From the NCBI GenBank assembly GCA_013289825.1, contig JABCZF010000011.1, positions 1-64,000 of the forward strand: a stretch of 64,000 bases of DNA, in the 5' to 3' direction. The stretch's first letter is position 1; each line of letters begins with the position of its first letter. Both the position numbers and the translations under genes were made by a program. The notes under the pieces are model-generated. The model searched no databases, had not been told where the DNA came from, and was given only the letters and a program-made list of their open reading frames with translations. Positions 38,538 to 48,397 of the stretch are shown in pieces. The stretch comes from Acidobacteriota bacterium. GTDB lineage: Bacteria > Acidobacteriota > Terriglobia > Acidiferrales > UBA7541.

Positions 38538-41500
38538 GTGTCCATGGACGAGCAGAGTGGCAGTCTTGCCGACGAAACGACGGAAATGATGTCCGAAACG
38601 GTTGCCCACCAAAACGAGGAATTGCGGAAGCGTCGCAGCACGCGAATCATGCAGGCGGTGCCGCTGGCGGTGTCTGGTGTGGACGCGCTGGGACGCCCCT
38701 TCACGGAGCGCACGTCGACCCTGATTATCAACTGCCATGGTTGCAGGTTCCAATCGAAGCACTACGTTTTGAAGAACATGTGGGTGACTCTCGAAGTGGC
38801 GCACCCGGAAGCTGGGCAAGCTCCCAGTACGGTGCGTGGGCGCGTAGCTTGGATCCAACGGCCGCGCACGGTGCGGCAGCTTTTCCAGGTGGCGCTAGAA
38901 TTGGAAACTCCCGGTAACACCTGGGGCATCGCATTCCCCCCGCCGGATTGGTTCTCGCCTTCGGAGTCCGTACGGGTTTCCGGTGCTTACCCAGGCAGTG
39001 CCGACGCCACTCCGGAAGCCTCCGACACAGCGGAAATTCACTTGCCGTTGACGGAACCGGAACCCGCGGCCATTCCCGCCCAGGATAATCTGCGCGTCTT
39101 CCCTGCTCCAGCAAGCGCCACCGACGCTTCGCTGCAACTGGCGCGGCACATGGCCCGCCTGATGGCCGACGCGAAACAGCAAATCCAAACCGCCGCGCGC
39201 GAGGCGGCCGCACAGGCCGTGGCCGCTGAGCGCCGCGTATCGATGGAGGAGTGGGAAAAGAAAATCTCCATTGCAGGGGAACAGCTGGCGCAACAAGTTT
39301 CAGGAGCCGTCGCAAAAATTCAGGAAGAATCCGATACTCGCTCGCTCGTTGCGCACGCCGCGGCTGCGGAAGCCTTACAAAGAGAGCTCCCACAGTGGAT
39401 CGCGCCGCAACTCGAAGAGCTCACGCGCGAGCTCACCCAACAGATTTCCAACCGGGGCACCGCCGAGCGCACCGAGCAAACGAAACATCTCGCGAACGCC
39501 GTGGAATCGCTCGGCACGCTTTGTCGACAAGCGGAGGAATCAGCCGCTCGGCTCCGCGCTGAAGCCCAACAAGCAGAATCCCAAATCGCAAATCGCGCTT
39601 CCGAAGCGATGCGCGAAATGGACGATGTGGCGCGGCAGCGCGAAGTAGCCGCCAACGCGCACCGCGAAGCCATGAGCGCGGCGGCTAGCGAGATTCGTCA
39701 GCAGGCCGCGGCGTCACTTTCCGCTGCGCAGTTCTCCTGGCAGACCCATCTCGATAACGAAGTGAAGGCGGCGCACGAGCGCTGGCATTCGACACTGGAA
39801 AGCACGCTGGCCGCAGCGCAGGAAAAGGCCGCAGCCGGGCTCGACGAACATATCCGATCCCTCGTGTCCCGGCTGCAGGAAGAAACCGGCCGGCAAATTG
39901 CTGCGTCTCGTGAATCCATGAGTAGCGGCGCAGCCGAAACCGAAAAACGCATCGCGGAGTTACGCAACTCTTTCGAGGAGGAAGCCGCCCGGCGCACTTC
40001 AGCGGTTGATGATTTCATGACGAGAGCCTCGGCCGAGGGCGAGCAGCGCATCGCCGGGCTGCACAACTCTTTCGAAGAGCAAGCCGAACGGCAGACAGCG
40101 GCAGTTCATGAATCCCTGCGCAGAGCCGCAGCCGAGGGCGAGCAGCGCATCGCCGGATTGCGCAACTCTTTCGAAGAGCAGTCGCAGTGGCTGGAAGCCG
40201 CCCTGGGGCGGGCCGCCGAATCCAGCGAGCGCTTGGGACACTTTTCCACGCATGTCGCAACGGCGCAAAGCCAAGCTCTTCTGAGCTTTGCGTCACAGAT
40301 AGACGATATGCGCAGCCTGCATCGCAATGAATTGCACCGCCAGTCGGAGACCCTCCTCGAAGAACTCAACGCGCGCATTCGCGCCACGTTTGAAGAGCGT
40401 TCCCAGCTCGCGATATCACGGTTTGATCAGCAGATTGACTCCATGGTCCAGCCGCACATCTCCAGAACGGAAGAAGCGATTCACCGTCTTGCCGGTGGCC
40501 GCTCTCTCCTCGACGCTGCACTGACTTTGCAGCAGGACCGCATTCGCAATTCGGCAAGTGAAGCGTTCGCGGAGTCTCTCGCGCGTTTCCGCGAAAATCT
40601 GGGCGGCGTGGAACAGATTCTCGAGGAGGCCGCGCAAGGGGTCGCGGCGCGCAATCTCACCGAAATCGAAACCAAAGCGTGCGACCTGAAGCACCAAACG
40701 GTCGACGACCTGATGAAGTCCGCCGAGTGGTATGAGAAAAAAGCACAGACCCAGATCCAGAGCTTCACCGAAAAGACCGTCGAGCAGGCAGAGAACCAAT
40801 TCCGAGAAAAGGCCGGTGAAGTTTCCAGCGTCTTCGCCAGCCAACTCGACCACTCAAGCCGCAGCTTCATCGGTCATACGCAGACGCAGGTGGAAGAGGT
40901 CATGCGGGACGCCTTCGAAAACGCGCGCGCCCTGTTTGCCGAAGCCGCGGAAACTACAACGGCGGCCTTCACCGATGAAATCCAACGTCAGGCGCGCCAG
41001 GAGCTCGATGGTTTTGGCCAAGAGACGCAGCGCTCCGTGGGCGAAACGCGCACGCAACTCGACGCCGCCCGCGCGGAGTTGTCGTTGAAAGTCACCGCCG
41101 AGCAGGAGGCCTTTTTGCGACAGTTCCAGACCAGCATGAGCAGCGCCGTGGAACGGGGCGTTGCCGATGCAAACGAAAGAGTGAAAGCCGAAGCGTCGCC
41201 GTTGCTCGAGTCCTGGCAGTCGACCGTGGAAGCGCATCGAACGGAAATGTGCGGCATTTACGCCCAACTTAGCAATCAGGCTGCCGAGGTGCATCGCAGC
41301 CGGTTGGAAAATGCTTCGAATCAGTGGATGCTCGTCACTATAGCAAGCTTGGACTATCAATCGCGTGAAGCCGTCGCAGGCATCGCCGCCAAAGCCGAGG
41401 AAACACTCCGCGAGGCCTGCGCGCAAGTTTTTGCAGGTATTGGCGACACGCTGCGCGATCGGTTGCAGCAGATTGCAGCGAATTTGACGATTCCAGAGCC

Positions 41501-41543
41501 GTCCATGAGCCGCTCAGAGACCGCTGGCGGCAGCGAACGTTAG
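38538..41543 (+). CDS. PilZ-like domain fused to very long coiled-coil
   Basis: RRSTRIMQAVPLAV...INCHGCRFQS near the N-terminus resembles PilZ RxxxR/NxxxxG; remainder is Ala/Glu/Gln-rich coiled coil. Confidence 0.7.
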   Translation: MSMDEQSGSLADETTEMMSETVAHQNEELRKRRSTRIMQAVPLAVSGVDALGRPFTERTSTLIINCHGCRFQSKHYVLKNMWVTLEVAHPEAGQAPSTVRGRVAWIQRPRTVRQLFQVALELETPGNTWGIAFPPPDWFSPSESVRVSGAYPGSADATPEASDTAEIHLPLTEPEPAAIPAQDNLRVFPAPASATDASLQLARHMARLMADAKQQIQTAAREAAAQAVAAERRVSMEEWEKKISIAGEQLAQQVSGAVAKIQEESDTRSLVAHAAAAEALQRELPQWIAPQLEELTRELTQQISNRGTAERTEQTKHLANAVESLGTLCRQAEESAARLRAEAQQAESQIANRASEAMREMDDVARQREVAANAHREAMSAAASEIRQQAAASLSAAQFSWQTHLDNEVKAAHERWHSTLESTLAAAQEKAAAGLDEHIRSLVSRLQEETGRQIAASRESMSSGAAETEKRIAELRNSFEEEAARRTSAVDDFMTRASAEGEQRIAGLHNSFEEQAERQTAAVHESLRRAAAEGEQRIAGLRNSFEEQSQWLEAALGRAAESSERLGHFSTHVATAQSQALLSFASQIDDMRSLHRNELHRQSETLLEELNARIRATFEERSQLAISRFDQQIDSMVQPHISRTEEAIHRLAGGRSLLDAALTLQQDRIRNSASEAFAESLARFRENLGGVEQILEEAAQGVAARNLTEIETKACDLKHQTVDDLMKSAEWYEKKAQTQIQSFTEKTVEQAENQFREKAGEVSSVFASQLDHSSRSFIGHTQTQVEEVMRDAFENARALFAEAAETTTAAFTDEIQRQARQELDGFGQETQRSVGETRTQLDAARAELSLKVTAEQEAFLRQFQTSMSSAVERGVADANERVKAEASPLLESWQSTVEAHRTEMCGIYAQLSNQAAEVHRSRLENASNQWMLVTIASLDYQSREAVAGIAAKAEETLREACAQVFAGIGDTLRDRLQQIAANLTIPEPSMSRSETAGGSER
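39933..40229 (+). repeat. in-frame 99-bp (33-aa) tandem repeat, three units
   Basis: Units start near 39933, 40032 and 40131: (A)E(T/G)E(K/Q)RIA(E/G)L(R/H)NSFEE(E/Q). Confidence 0.8.
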
Positions 41544-41706
41544 CTCCTTCACCGATCCTGGCTCTTCGAAAATATAAGCTAGCGCCCACCTTCTGAAGCG
41601 GCCCGCTGAGACTCCCGCGCGACCGGCGCATACCGCAAAATTTCAGTGAACTCCACGATTCGCCTCTAGCCCCGCACACCCGTATAATCAGAGAGCTAGA
41701 CCGACT

Positions 41707-42387
41707 ATGGCGAACCGAGCTTATCTGCGCGTGTGGACGCGCGACTTCTCCCAAACCACCTTGATTGCCCAGTTCGCGAGATTTCTCGCGACCGCGCCTC
41801 TGTCCGCTTCGGAAAACACCTTCAAGGAACTCGTCGTCCAGCCCATCGATGCCACCGAACTCTCACTGGCCGAGTGGGACCTGAAGGACCTGGGATATGG
41901 CGCGGCGGAAGTCGCGGCCCTGGCCGTCCAGCACCTTCATCCTGATAGCGCCTACATCGCCACTGCCAAATGGGATCTCTGGAGCTTTGACGTCGAGAGT
42001 CTTAAATGGATGCATAGGCCTGAGCCGCTGATGCTCACCTGCCACGGCCCCGAATATGACGGCGGAATCGCCGCTTCCGAAGGACATTTCACAGCGGATC
42101 TGGGATTCGAACACTTTTTCACCGGACACAGCGGGCTGCTTGCTCCCGGCGCGGCTTCGAATCCCTTTGAATCGTCCGACCATCCGCTGGAACACACATT
42201 CCGACAATGGATGTCGGTCCCCGGCAACTTGAAGGAATATCACGCAAAGACTCGGGCCAACATCCAACAATTATTCAGCTGGGTCGAGTCGATCGAGCAG
42301 GCTCTGCCGGTCGAGCGCAGCCAGCTGTGGTCGGAAGGCGAACAAAATTTTGAGGCGCGGCTGGACGCGATTCTGGTAAAGCATTAG
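41707..42387 (+). CDS. hypothetical protein
   Basis: 226-aa ORF with coherent composition; no family recognised. Confidence 0.55.
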   Translation: MANRAYLRVWTRDFSQTTLIAQFARFLATAPLSASENTFKELVVQPIDATELSLAEWDLKDLGYGAAEVAALAVQHLHPDSAYIATAKWDLWSFDVESLKWMHRPEPLMLTCHGPEYDGGIAASEGHFTADLGFEHFFTGHSGLLAPGAASNPFESSDHPLEHTFRQWMSVPGNLKEYHAKTRANIQQLFSWVESIEQALPVERSQLWSEGEQNFEARLDAILVKH

Positions 42388-42585
42388 ATACAACTGTGAC
42401 TCCGAAGGAAAGCCCTTCCGTTGCATGCTTCCACGAAGGGCTGGCAACAGTTAGAATCGTTAGATTCGAGGTCGGGCTAGCAGGCCGAGAGCGTTCCGCA
42501 CGGAATGAAGCTGCTGAACACGCCGGAAAAGGATGGCACGCCGGGTGCGTATAGTGGGTATCGCACACACGGCGGCAAGTCACTG

Positions 42586-43290
42586 ATGCACGAATCACAA
42601 ACAATCTCGGATCGTTCGGCTGAAGCGCGCTGCTCTCCGGCGTCCATCGAGACCAAGAAACGGCTGGCCGATGTCTCCCGAAATCGGCGAAGTTTTCTGA
42701 CCATGGCAGGAGGCTCTCTCGCTTTTGCCGCGTTGCTCCTGCCCGGCTGTGGCGAAGAGCCCGCACCAAAGCCCGCCGCAGAAACGCCGGCTAAACCGGC
42801 GGAGCCCGCCGTGCCCGAAGACGTGCAGGCCGCCGCGCAAAATCTGCTTGGAAAAGAGACGCAAGTCCTCATATTCGGAGATCTGGCAAAAACCGGCAAG
42901 CAACAGTTTCTCGCAGCGAACGTCGTCCCCAAGACGCCAAAAAATGACATACCCGGAACCATCGTGACGCGCGCTGTACTTGCCGAGGAAACAGACGGAA
43001 AATGGTCGGAGTTGCTGCGCTGCGATGAATACCTGAAGAATGCCAAAGGCTATCTTGCACTGACGCCTTTAGCGGCCGTGGCAGGCTGGAAAGTTCAGTA
43101 CGATCAGGACCCCGTCAAGGGAATCCAATTGTACTTCACGCCGATTAAGGGTCCCGCCGATCCGCATGTTTTGCCCATTGGCATCGCTTGGAATCCTACG
43201 ACAAAACGATACCAATCGTTGGACCTTAGCTATCAGCATTTCCTGATGGAGAAGCCAACTTTGGATACCGCCAGATCGGTGCTCCGATGA
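42586..43290 (+). CDS. putative Tat-exported lipoprotein, unknown function
   Basis: RRSFLTMAGGSLAFAALLLPGC: twin-arginine plus lipobox; stop overlaps next start (ATGA). Confidence 0.65.
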   Translation: MHESQTISDRSAEARCSPASIETKKRLADVSRNRRSFLTMAGGSLAFAALLLPGCGEEPAPKPAAETPAKPAEPAVPEDVQAAAQNLLGKETQVLIFGDLAKTGKQQFLAANVVPKTPKNDIPGTIVTRAVLAEETDGKWSELLRCDEYLKNAKGYLALTPLAAVAGWKVQYDQDPVKGIQLYFTPIKGPADPHVLPIGIAWNPTTKRYQSLDLSYQHFLMEKPTLDTARSVLR

Positions 43291-45227
43291 GCGCGGCGGC
43301 AGCCACGGTTGGCACGACCACGGCGGCGAAAAAACCGCCGAAATCATCCTCATGGAAAAATCTCGTCGGTTTGCTTCCGTATCTCTCGCGATATCGTGGC
43401 GCGACGGCGCTCGGCATGTTTGCGCTTGTCGTCGCGAGCGTGGCGCAAAACGTGATCCCGCTGGCCACCGGCGTGCTCACGGACATTCTCGCAGGGAGCG
43501 CCCGTCCGTTTGAAAGAAGCGCCCAAGGCCAGTTGCTGGCCAGCTCCTGGCTGAGCCGCATGATTCCATACTATTCGCCACACAGCCGTCGCACGTTGGG
43601 CATCTATTGCCTGCTACTGATTGCTCTTGTCACGCTTCGTGCGGTGCTTTCTTTCATGACGCGCTGGGTGCTCATCGGCGTTTCGCGCGACATTGAGTTT
43701 GACATCCGTAGCGATTTGCTGAACCGCTTGCTGCTCATGGAGCCGGAATTCTACGTGCGTAACCGCACCGGCGAGCTGATGTCCCGCGCCACCAACGACC
43801 TCAACGCCGTGCGCATGGTTTTGGGTCCCGGGATCATGTACAGCGGGCAAACCATCATCGGCATGGCGCTTGCGATCATGGTTATGTCCCAACTCTCCGG
43901 CTCACTTACGCTTTGGGTTCTTCTCCCGGTGCCCATCGTCGCCGTCGTCGTGCAACATTTCGGCAAGGTGATCCACGAGCTTTACGAAAAAATTCAAGCC
44001 TCCCTTGCGACTCTTTCCGCAAGAGTGCAGGAAAATCTTGCCGGAGTGCGCGTGGTGCGCGCCTACGCGCAGGAAGAAGCCGAAATTCGCGGCTTTGACG
44101 AGCCCAACCGCGAGTACGTCTCGCGCAACGTCAAACTCATTCGCACTTGGAGCATGTTCATGCCGTCGCTCCAGGCTCTCATCGGCATCACGTTTTTGAT
44201 CGTCCTGTGTGTGGGCGGACACTTGGTTCTTCGCGGAAGGATTTCTTTGGGCGCTTTAATCGCCTTCTACAGCTATCTCGGCATTCTTGTCTGGCCCATG
44301 ATTGCGCTCGGCTGGGTCACAAATATTTTCCAGCGCGGCGCGGCCTCCATGGGCAGGCTCAACTACATTCTCGCCGCGCAACCGCAGATCGATGATCGCG
44401 CCGCGTCGGCGTCCGCGGAACAAAAGGTCGTAGGCGAAATCGAATTTCGCAATCTCACGTTTGCTTACCCGACGACGATGGCCGGAGGCAGTGCCAACGC
44501 CGGCGGAAATGGCAGCGGCCCCGCCGCTGAGGGAGTCTTGCGCGACATCAACCTGCGAATTCCTGCGGGATCGACGCTCGCGATTGTGGGGCCCACGGGT
44601 AGCGGCAAGACCACTTTGGCCGCGCTCGTCGCACGCCTCTGGGAGGCGCCCGAGGGCGCGGTGCTCATCGACGGCCGCTCCATTCGCGAATGGCCGCTCG
44701 ATACGTTGCGCCGCGCCATCGGCTACGTACCGCAAGACACTTATCTCTTCAGCGAAACCGTCGGCGAGAACATTGCCTTTGGTCTCCCCAAATTTGACCT
44801 CGAGCGTGTGCGCGAAGCCGCCGAGGTTGCCAGCGTCGACGGCGATATCCAGGAGTTTCCGGCGAAGTACGACACCATGGTCGGCGAGCGAGGCATCACG
44901 CTTTCCGGCGGGCAAAAACAGCGCACCGCTCTGGCGCGCGCGATTGTGAGAGATCCGCGCATCCTGATCCTTGACGATTCGCTTTCGAGCGTCGATACGC
45001 AGACCGAAGAGCGCATTCTCAGCCGCCTGCGCGGCATCATGCGCGACCGCACAACGATTCTGATCGCGCACCGCACTTCGACGGTTCGCGACGCGGATCA
45101 AATCGTCGTGCTGCGCGACGGCCGCATCAACGAGCGCGGCACGCACGACGAACTTCTCGCGCGCGGCGGTTATTACGCCGACCTGTATCAAAAACAGTTG
45201 CTGGAAGAAGAACTCGAACGGGCATGA
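43287..45227 (+). CDS. ABC exporter half-transporter (TMD-NBD)
   Basis: Walker A GPTGSGKTT, signature LSGGQKQR, Walker B ILILDDSLSSVD. Confidence 0.95.
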   Translation: MSAAAATVGTTTAAKKPPKSSSWKNLVGLLPYLSRYRGATALGMFALVVASVAQNVIPLATGVLTDILAGSARPFERSAQGQLLASSWLSRMIPYYSPHSRRTLGIYCLLLIALVTLRAVLSFMTRWVLIGVSRDIEFDIRSDLLNRLLLMEPEFYVRNRTGELMSRATNDLNAVRMVLGPGIMYSGQTIIGMALAIMVMSQLSGSLTLWVLLPVPIVAVVVQHFGKVIHELYEKIQASLATLSARVQENLAGVRVVRAYAQEEAEIRGFDEPNREYVSRNVKLIRTWSMFMPSLQALIGITFLIVLCVGGHLVLRGRISLGALIAFYSYLGILVWPMIALGWVTNIFQRGAASMGRLNYILAAQPQIDDRAASASAEQKVVGEIEFRNLTFAYPTTMAGGSANAGGNGSGPAAEGVLRDINLRIPAGSTLAIVGPTGSGKTTLAALVARLWEAPEGAVLIDGRSIREWPLDTLRRAIGYVPQDTYLFSETVGENIAFGLPKFDLERVREAAEVASVDGDIQEFPAKYDTMVGERGITLSGGQKQRTALARAIVRDPRILILDDSLSSVDTQTEERILSRLRGIMRDRTTILIAHRTSTVRDADQIVVLRDGRINERGTHDELLARGGYYADLYQKQLLEEELERA

Positions 45228-47131
45228 GCAATATCCACGAAGAAGAGAAACTAGGAAAAGCTTACGACGCGCGGCTGATGCGGCGGCTGCTGCAGTATCT
45301 GCGCCCGTACAAGTGGCGGGTAGTTCTGGCGATGACGCTCGTCGCGGTCGTCACTCCTCTCGAGCTCGCGCCTCCCTGGCTTTTCTGGAGGGCCATCGAC
45401 GGCTACTTCACTCCTGCGCTAAAACATCTCATTCCGGAGACCCAGGCCTGGCGCGGCATCGAGTGGATCAGCCTGGTGTTCCTCGTCGTGCTGGTCTCCA
45501 ATTTCCTGGCGCAATACGCGCAGATTCGCATCATGCAGCGCGTGGGCCAGCAAACCATGTACGACATGCGCCGGGAAATCTTCGCGTATATCCAGCGCAT
45601 GCCCATGAGCTATTTCGACCGCAACCCGGTCGGACGCCTGGTCACGCGCGTGACCACCGACGTGGACGCTCTGAACGATCTCTTCGCCGCCGGCGTCGTA
45701 ACCATGATCAACGATTTCTTCCTTCTCGCCGTCATGGCCGCTTATCTTTTCTCCGTGGACAAGCGTCTTGCGCTCGACGCCTTCGCCGTGTTGCCTTTCA
45801 TTTTCGTGGTCACCTATTTCTTCCGCAAGTTCGTTCGCGATGCCAACCGCCGCATCCGTACCGCGATCGCCCGCATCAACGCGTTCCTTCAGGAATATAT
45901 TTCGGGCATGAGCGTGGTGCAGATATTCAACCGCGATCGCAAAGCTCGCATCGAATTCGCGACTCGCAATCGCGACAACATGCTCGCCTGGCGCGATGCC
46001 ATCCTGGCGTTCGCGCTCTTCTATCCCGCGGTCGAGTTTCTCAGCGTCGCGACGATTACCTTGATCTACTGGTCCGGCGGCAACCGCGTGCTCTCCGGCG
46101 GCCTCAGTCTGGGCGTGCTCACGGCCTTCACCATGTATGCCACCCGCTTTTTCCGGCCCATTCAGGACCTAAGCGAAAAATTTAACATCCTGCAGTCGGC
46201 CATGGCCGCCTCCGAGCGCATCTTCAAGCTGCTCGACGAGCCCATCACCGTGGGTTCTTCCGCTCAAGCGGTGCGCCTCGATTGCCCCCGCGGCGAAATC
46301 GAATTCCGCAACGTGTGGTTCAGCTACCGCGATGTTCCAGAGCCTGCTGAGGAGGATTGGGTTCTTCGCGACGTCTCTTTCCGCGTCGAACCAGGCCAGA
46401 CACTCGCCATCGTCGGCCACACCGGCGCCGGCAAGACCACGCTTATCTCCCTGCTGCTGCGTTTTTACGACGTGCAGCGGGGCCAGATTCTCCTCGACGG
46501 GATCGACATACGCACCATCAACATCCAGAATCTGCGCCAGCAATTTGGCATCGTCTTGCAAGACTCTTTTCTTTTTACCGGAACAATCGAATCCAACGTC
46601 CGCCTCGGATCACCTGGCATCGACCGCTCGACCGTAGAAAACGCCATTGACGAAATTGGCCTGGGCGAATTTGTCCGCGCACTGCCCGAAGGGGTCGACA
46701 CCTCCGTTAACGAGCGCGGTTCCACGCTCTCCGTCGGCCAGCGCCAGCTCATTTGCTTCGCCCGCGCTCTTGCGCACAATCCTCGCTTCCTCATCCTTGA
46801 CGAAGCAACTTCTAGCGTTGACACCAAGACCGAGCTGCAAATCCGCGAAGCTCTCGACCGCCTCCTTTCCGGACGCACCTCGCTGGTGATCGCTCATCGC
46901 CTGAGCACCATTCAATACGCCTCTCGCATCCTCGTTTTTCACAAAGGCCGCCTCCGCGAACAAGGCGCCCACCAGGAACTCCTCGCGCAGCGCGGCATTT
47001 ACTACCGCCTCTATCAGCTCCAATACAAGGAACAAGAACTCGGCCTCCCAGAAGATACGCGCGACGCGACCGGCCGTCCGCGAGAGCAACCTAGCGGTGC
47101 GCTCCCCGCTCCTCAGCCCGCCTCGGATTGA
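45224..47131 (+). CDS. ABC exporter half-transporter (TMD-NBD)
   Basis: Walker A GHTGAGKTT, signature LSVGQRQ, Walker B FLILDEATSSVD; ATGA overlap with previous gene. Confidence 0.95.
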   Translation: MSNIHEEEKLGKAYDARLMRRLLQYLRPYKWRVVLAMTLVAVVTPLELAPPWLFWRAIDGYFTPALKHLIPETQAWRGIEWISLVFLVVLVSNFLAQYAQIRIMQRVGQQTMYDMRREIFAYIQRMPMSYFDRNPVGRLVTRVTTDVDALNDLFAAGVVTMINDFFLLAVMAAYLFSVDKRLALDAFAVLPFIFVVTYFFRKFVRDANRRIRTAIARINAFLQEYISGMSVVQIFNRDRKARIEFATRNRDNMLAWRDAILAFALFYPAVEFLSVATITLIYWSGGNRVLSGGLSLGVLTAFTMYATRFFRPIQDLSEKFNILQSAMAASERIFKLLDEPITVGSSAQAVRLDCPRGEIEFRNVWFSYRDVPEPAEEDWVLRDVSFRVEPGQTLAIVGHTGAGKTTLISLLLRFYDVQRGQILLDGIDIRTINIQNLRQQFGIVLQDSFLFTGTIESNVRLGSPGIDRSTVENAIDEIGLGEFVRALPEGVDTSVNERGSTLSVGQRQLICFARALAHNPRFLILDEATSSVDTKTELQIREALDRLLSGRTSLVIAHRLSTIQYASRILVFHKGRLREQGAHQELLAQRGIYYRLYQLQYKEQELGLPEDTRDATGRPREQPSGALPAPQPASD

Positions 47132-47149
47132 GCAGCCGACCGACCGCGC

Positions 47150-48295
47150 ATGCCTCCGATTCCGCTCTTGATCTCCGCAGGCGAAGCATCCGGAGATATG
47201 TATGCCGCCCGCCTGGCCATCGCGCTCGAAAAACGAATGGACCTGGCTCTCTTTGGCATGGGCGGCCCGCAGATGCGCGCCGCCGGCGTTCGCGTCATTA
47301 CCGATTACTCCGAGGTTTCCGTCGTCGGCATTACCGAAATTCTTAGCCACCTTCCTTCGCTCATGCGCGCCATGCGGCGCCTAGTTCGAGAAGCGGAACG
47401 TCAGAAACCGCCCTTCGCGATCCTCACTGACTTTCCCGGATTTCATCTCCGCCTTGCGCGCAAGCTGCGCCCACACGGAGTCCGCAACATCTATTACATC
47501 TGCCCACAATTCTGGGCGTGGAGACCCTGGCGAGTGCGCGTGGTCCGCCGGCGTTTCGCGCAAGCGCTCTGCATTTTTCCATTCGAAGAAGCGTTCTTCG
47601 GCGGCGCGGGCGTTCCCACAAAATTCATCGGCCATCCGCTGGTCGGAGCCGTGGAGGCCACTGAAAACCGCGAGGAATTTTGCCGCCAGCAGGGTCTCGA
47701 TCCCAGCCAGCCGATTGTTGCGATCTTGCCGGGAAGCAGGCACGCCGAATTGACTCAGCACATGCCCGTGATCCGGGACGCTTGCGTGCGCATCCACCAC
47801 GAGCGCCCCGCCCAGTTTGTCATCGCCGCAGCCGCTCAAAGCAACGTGAGCGACCTCGAAACAGGCTGGGACGCCGCCCTCAAAATACGCGTAGTGGAAG
47901 GCCAGACCTACAATGCGCTGGCCGCCGCTGATGCCGCCATCGTCTCCAGCGGCACCGCCACAGTCGAAGCCGCGCTCCTCGACGCCCCCATGGTGGTCGT
48001 CTATCGCGTGACTGCGCTCACAGCACTGCTCGCCAAACCGCTCGTGCGCACGTCTTATTTCAGTATGGTCAACCTCATCGCCGAGCGCGGCGTCGTTCCC
48101 GAGCTGATTCAAAAGGACTTCACGCCGGCCAAAGTCGCCCAAGAGGTCCTCCGCCTCCTTAACGACCCCCGCGCCCGCGAGGATCTCCGCGCGGGCCTCG
48201 CCGAAGTCCGCAAGCGTCTTGGCCCTCCAGGAGCCGTCGACCGAGCCGCCGATGTAATTGCGGAGCTTCTCGCAACCGTCGCTGGCAACACTTAG
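47150..48295 (+). CDS. lpxB: lipid-A-disaccharide synthase
   Basis: LLISAGEASGDMYAARLAIAL, GMGGPQMRAAGV, ICPQFWAWRPWRVRVVRR, LPGSRHAEL. Confidence 0.95.
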   Translation: MPPIPLLISAGEASGDMYAARLAIALEKRMDLALFGMGGPQMRAAGVRVITDYSEVSVVGITEILSHLPSLMRAMRRLVREAERQKPPFAILTDFPGFHLRLARKLRPHGVRNIYYICPQFWAWRPWRVRVVRRRFAQALCIFPFEEAFFGGAGVPTKFIGHPLVGAVEATENREEFCRQQGLDPSQPIVAILPGSRHAELTQHMPVIRDACVRIHHERPAQFVIAAAAQSNVSDLETGWDAALKIRVVEGQTYNALAAADAAIVSSGTATVEAALLDAPMVVVYRVTALTALLAKPLVRTSYFSMVNLIAERGVVPELIQKDFTPAKVAQEVLRLLNDPRAREDLRAGLAEVRKRLGPPGAVDRAADVIAELLATVAGNT

Positions 48296-48397
48296 GCGGG
48301 TCTCTGCTATCCTATATAGGCAGGATGGTGTCGGTCTGCACCCCGTCTAGAGGTGCCCGCTGAAAGATACCAATGGAACCAATGGAAAGGTAGTTTG

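Noticed and set aside
48366-48392. Direct repeat CCAATGGAACCAATGGAAA before the M1-like gene
   Set aside because: Two short copies only, overlapping the RBS; likely chance.
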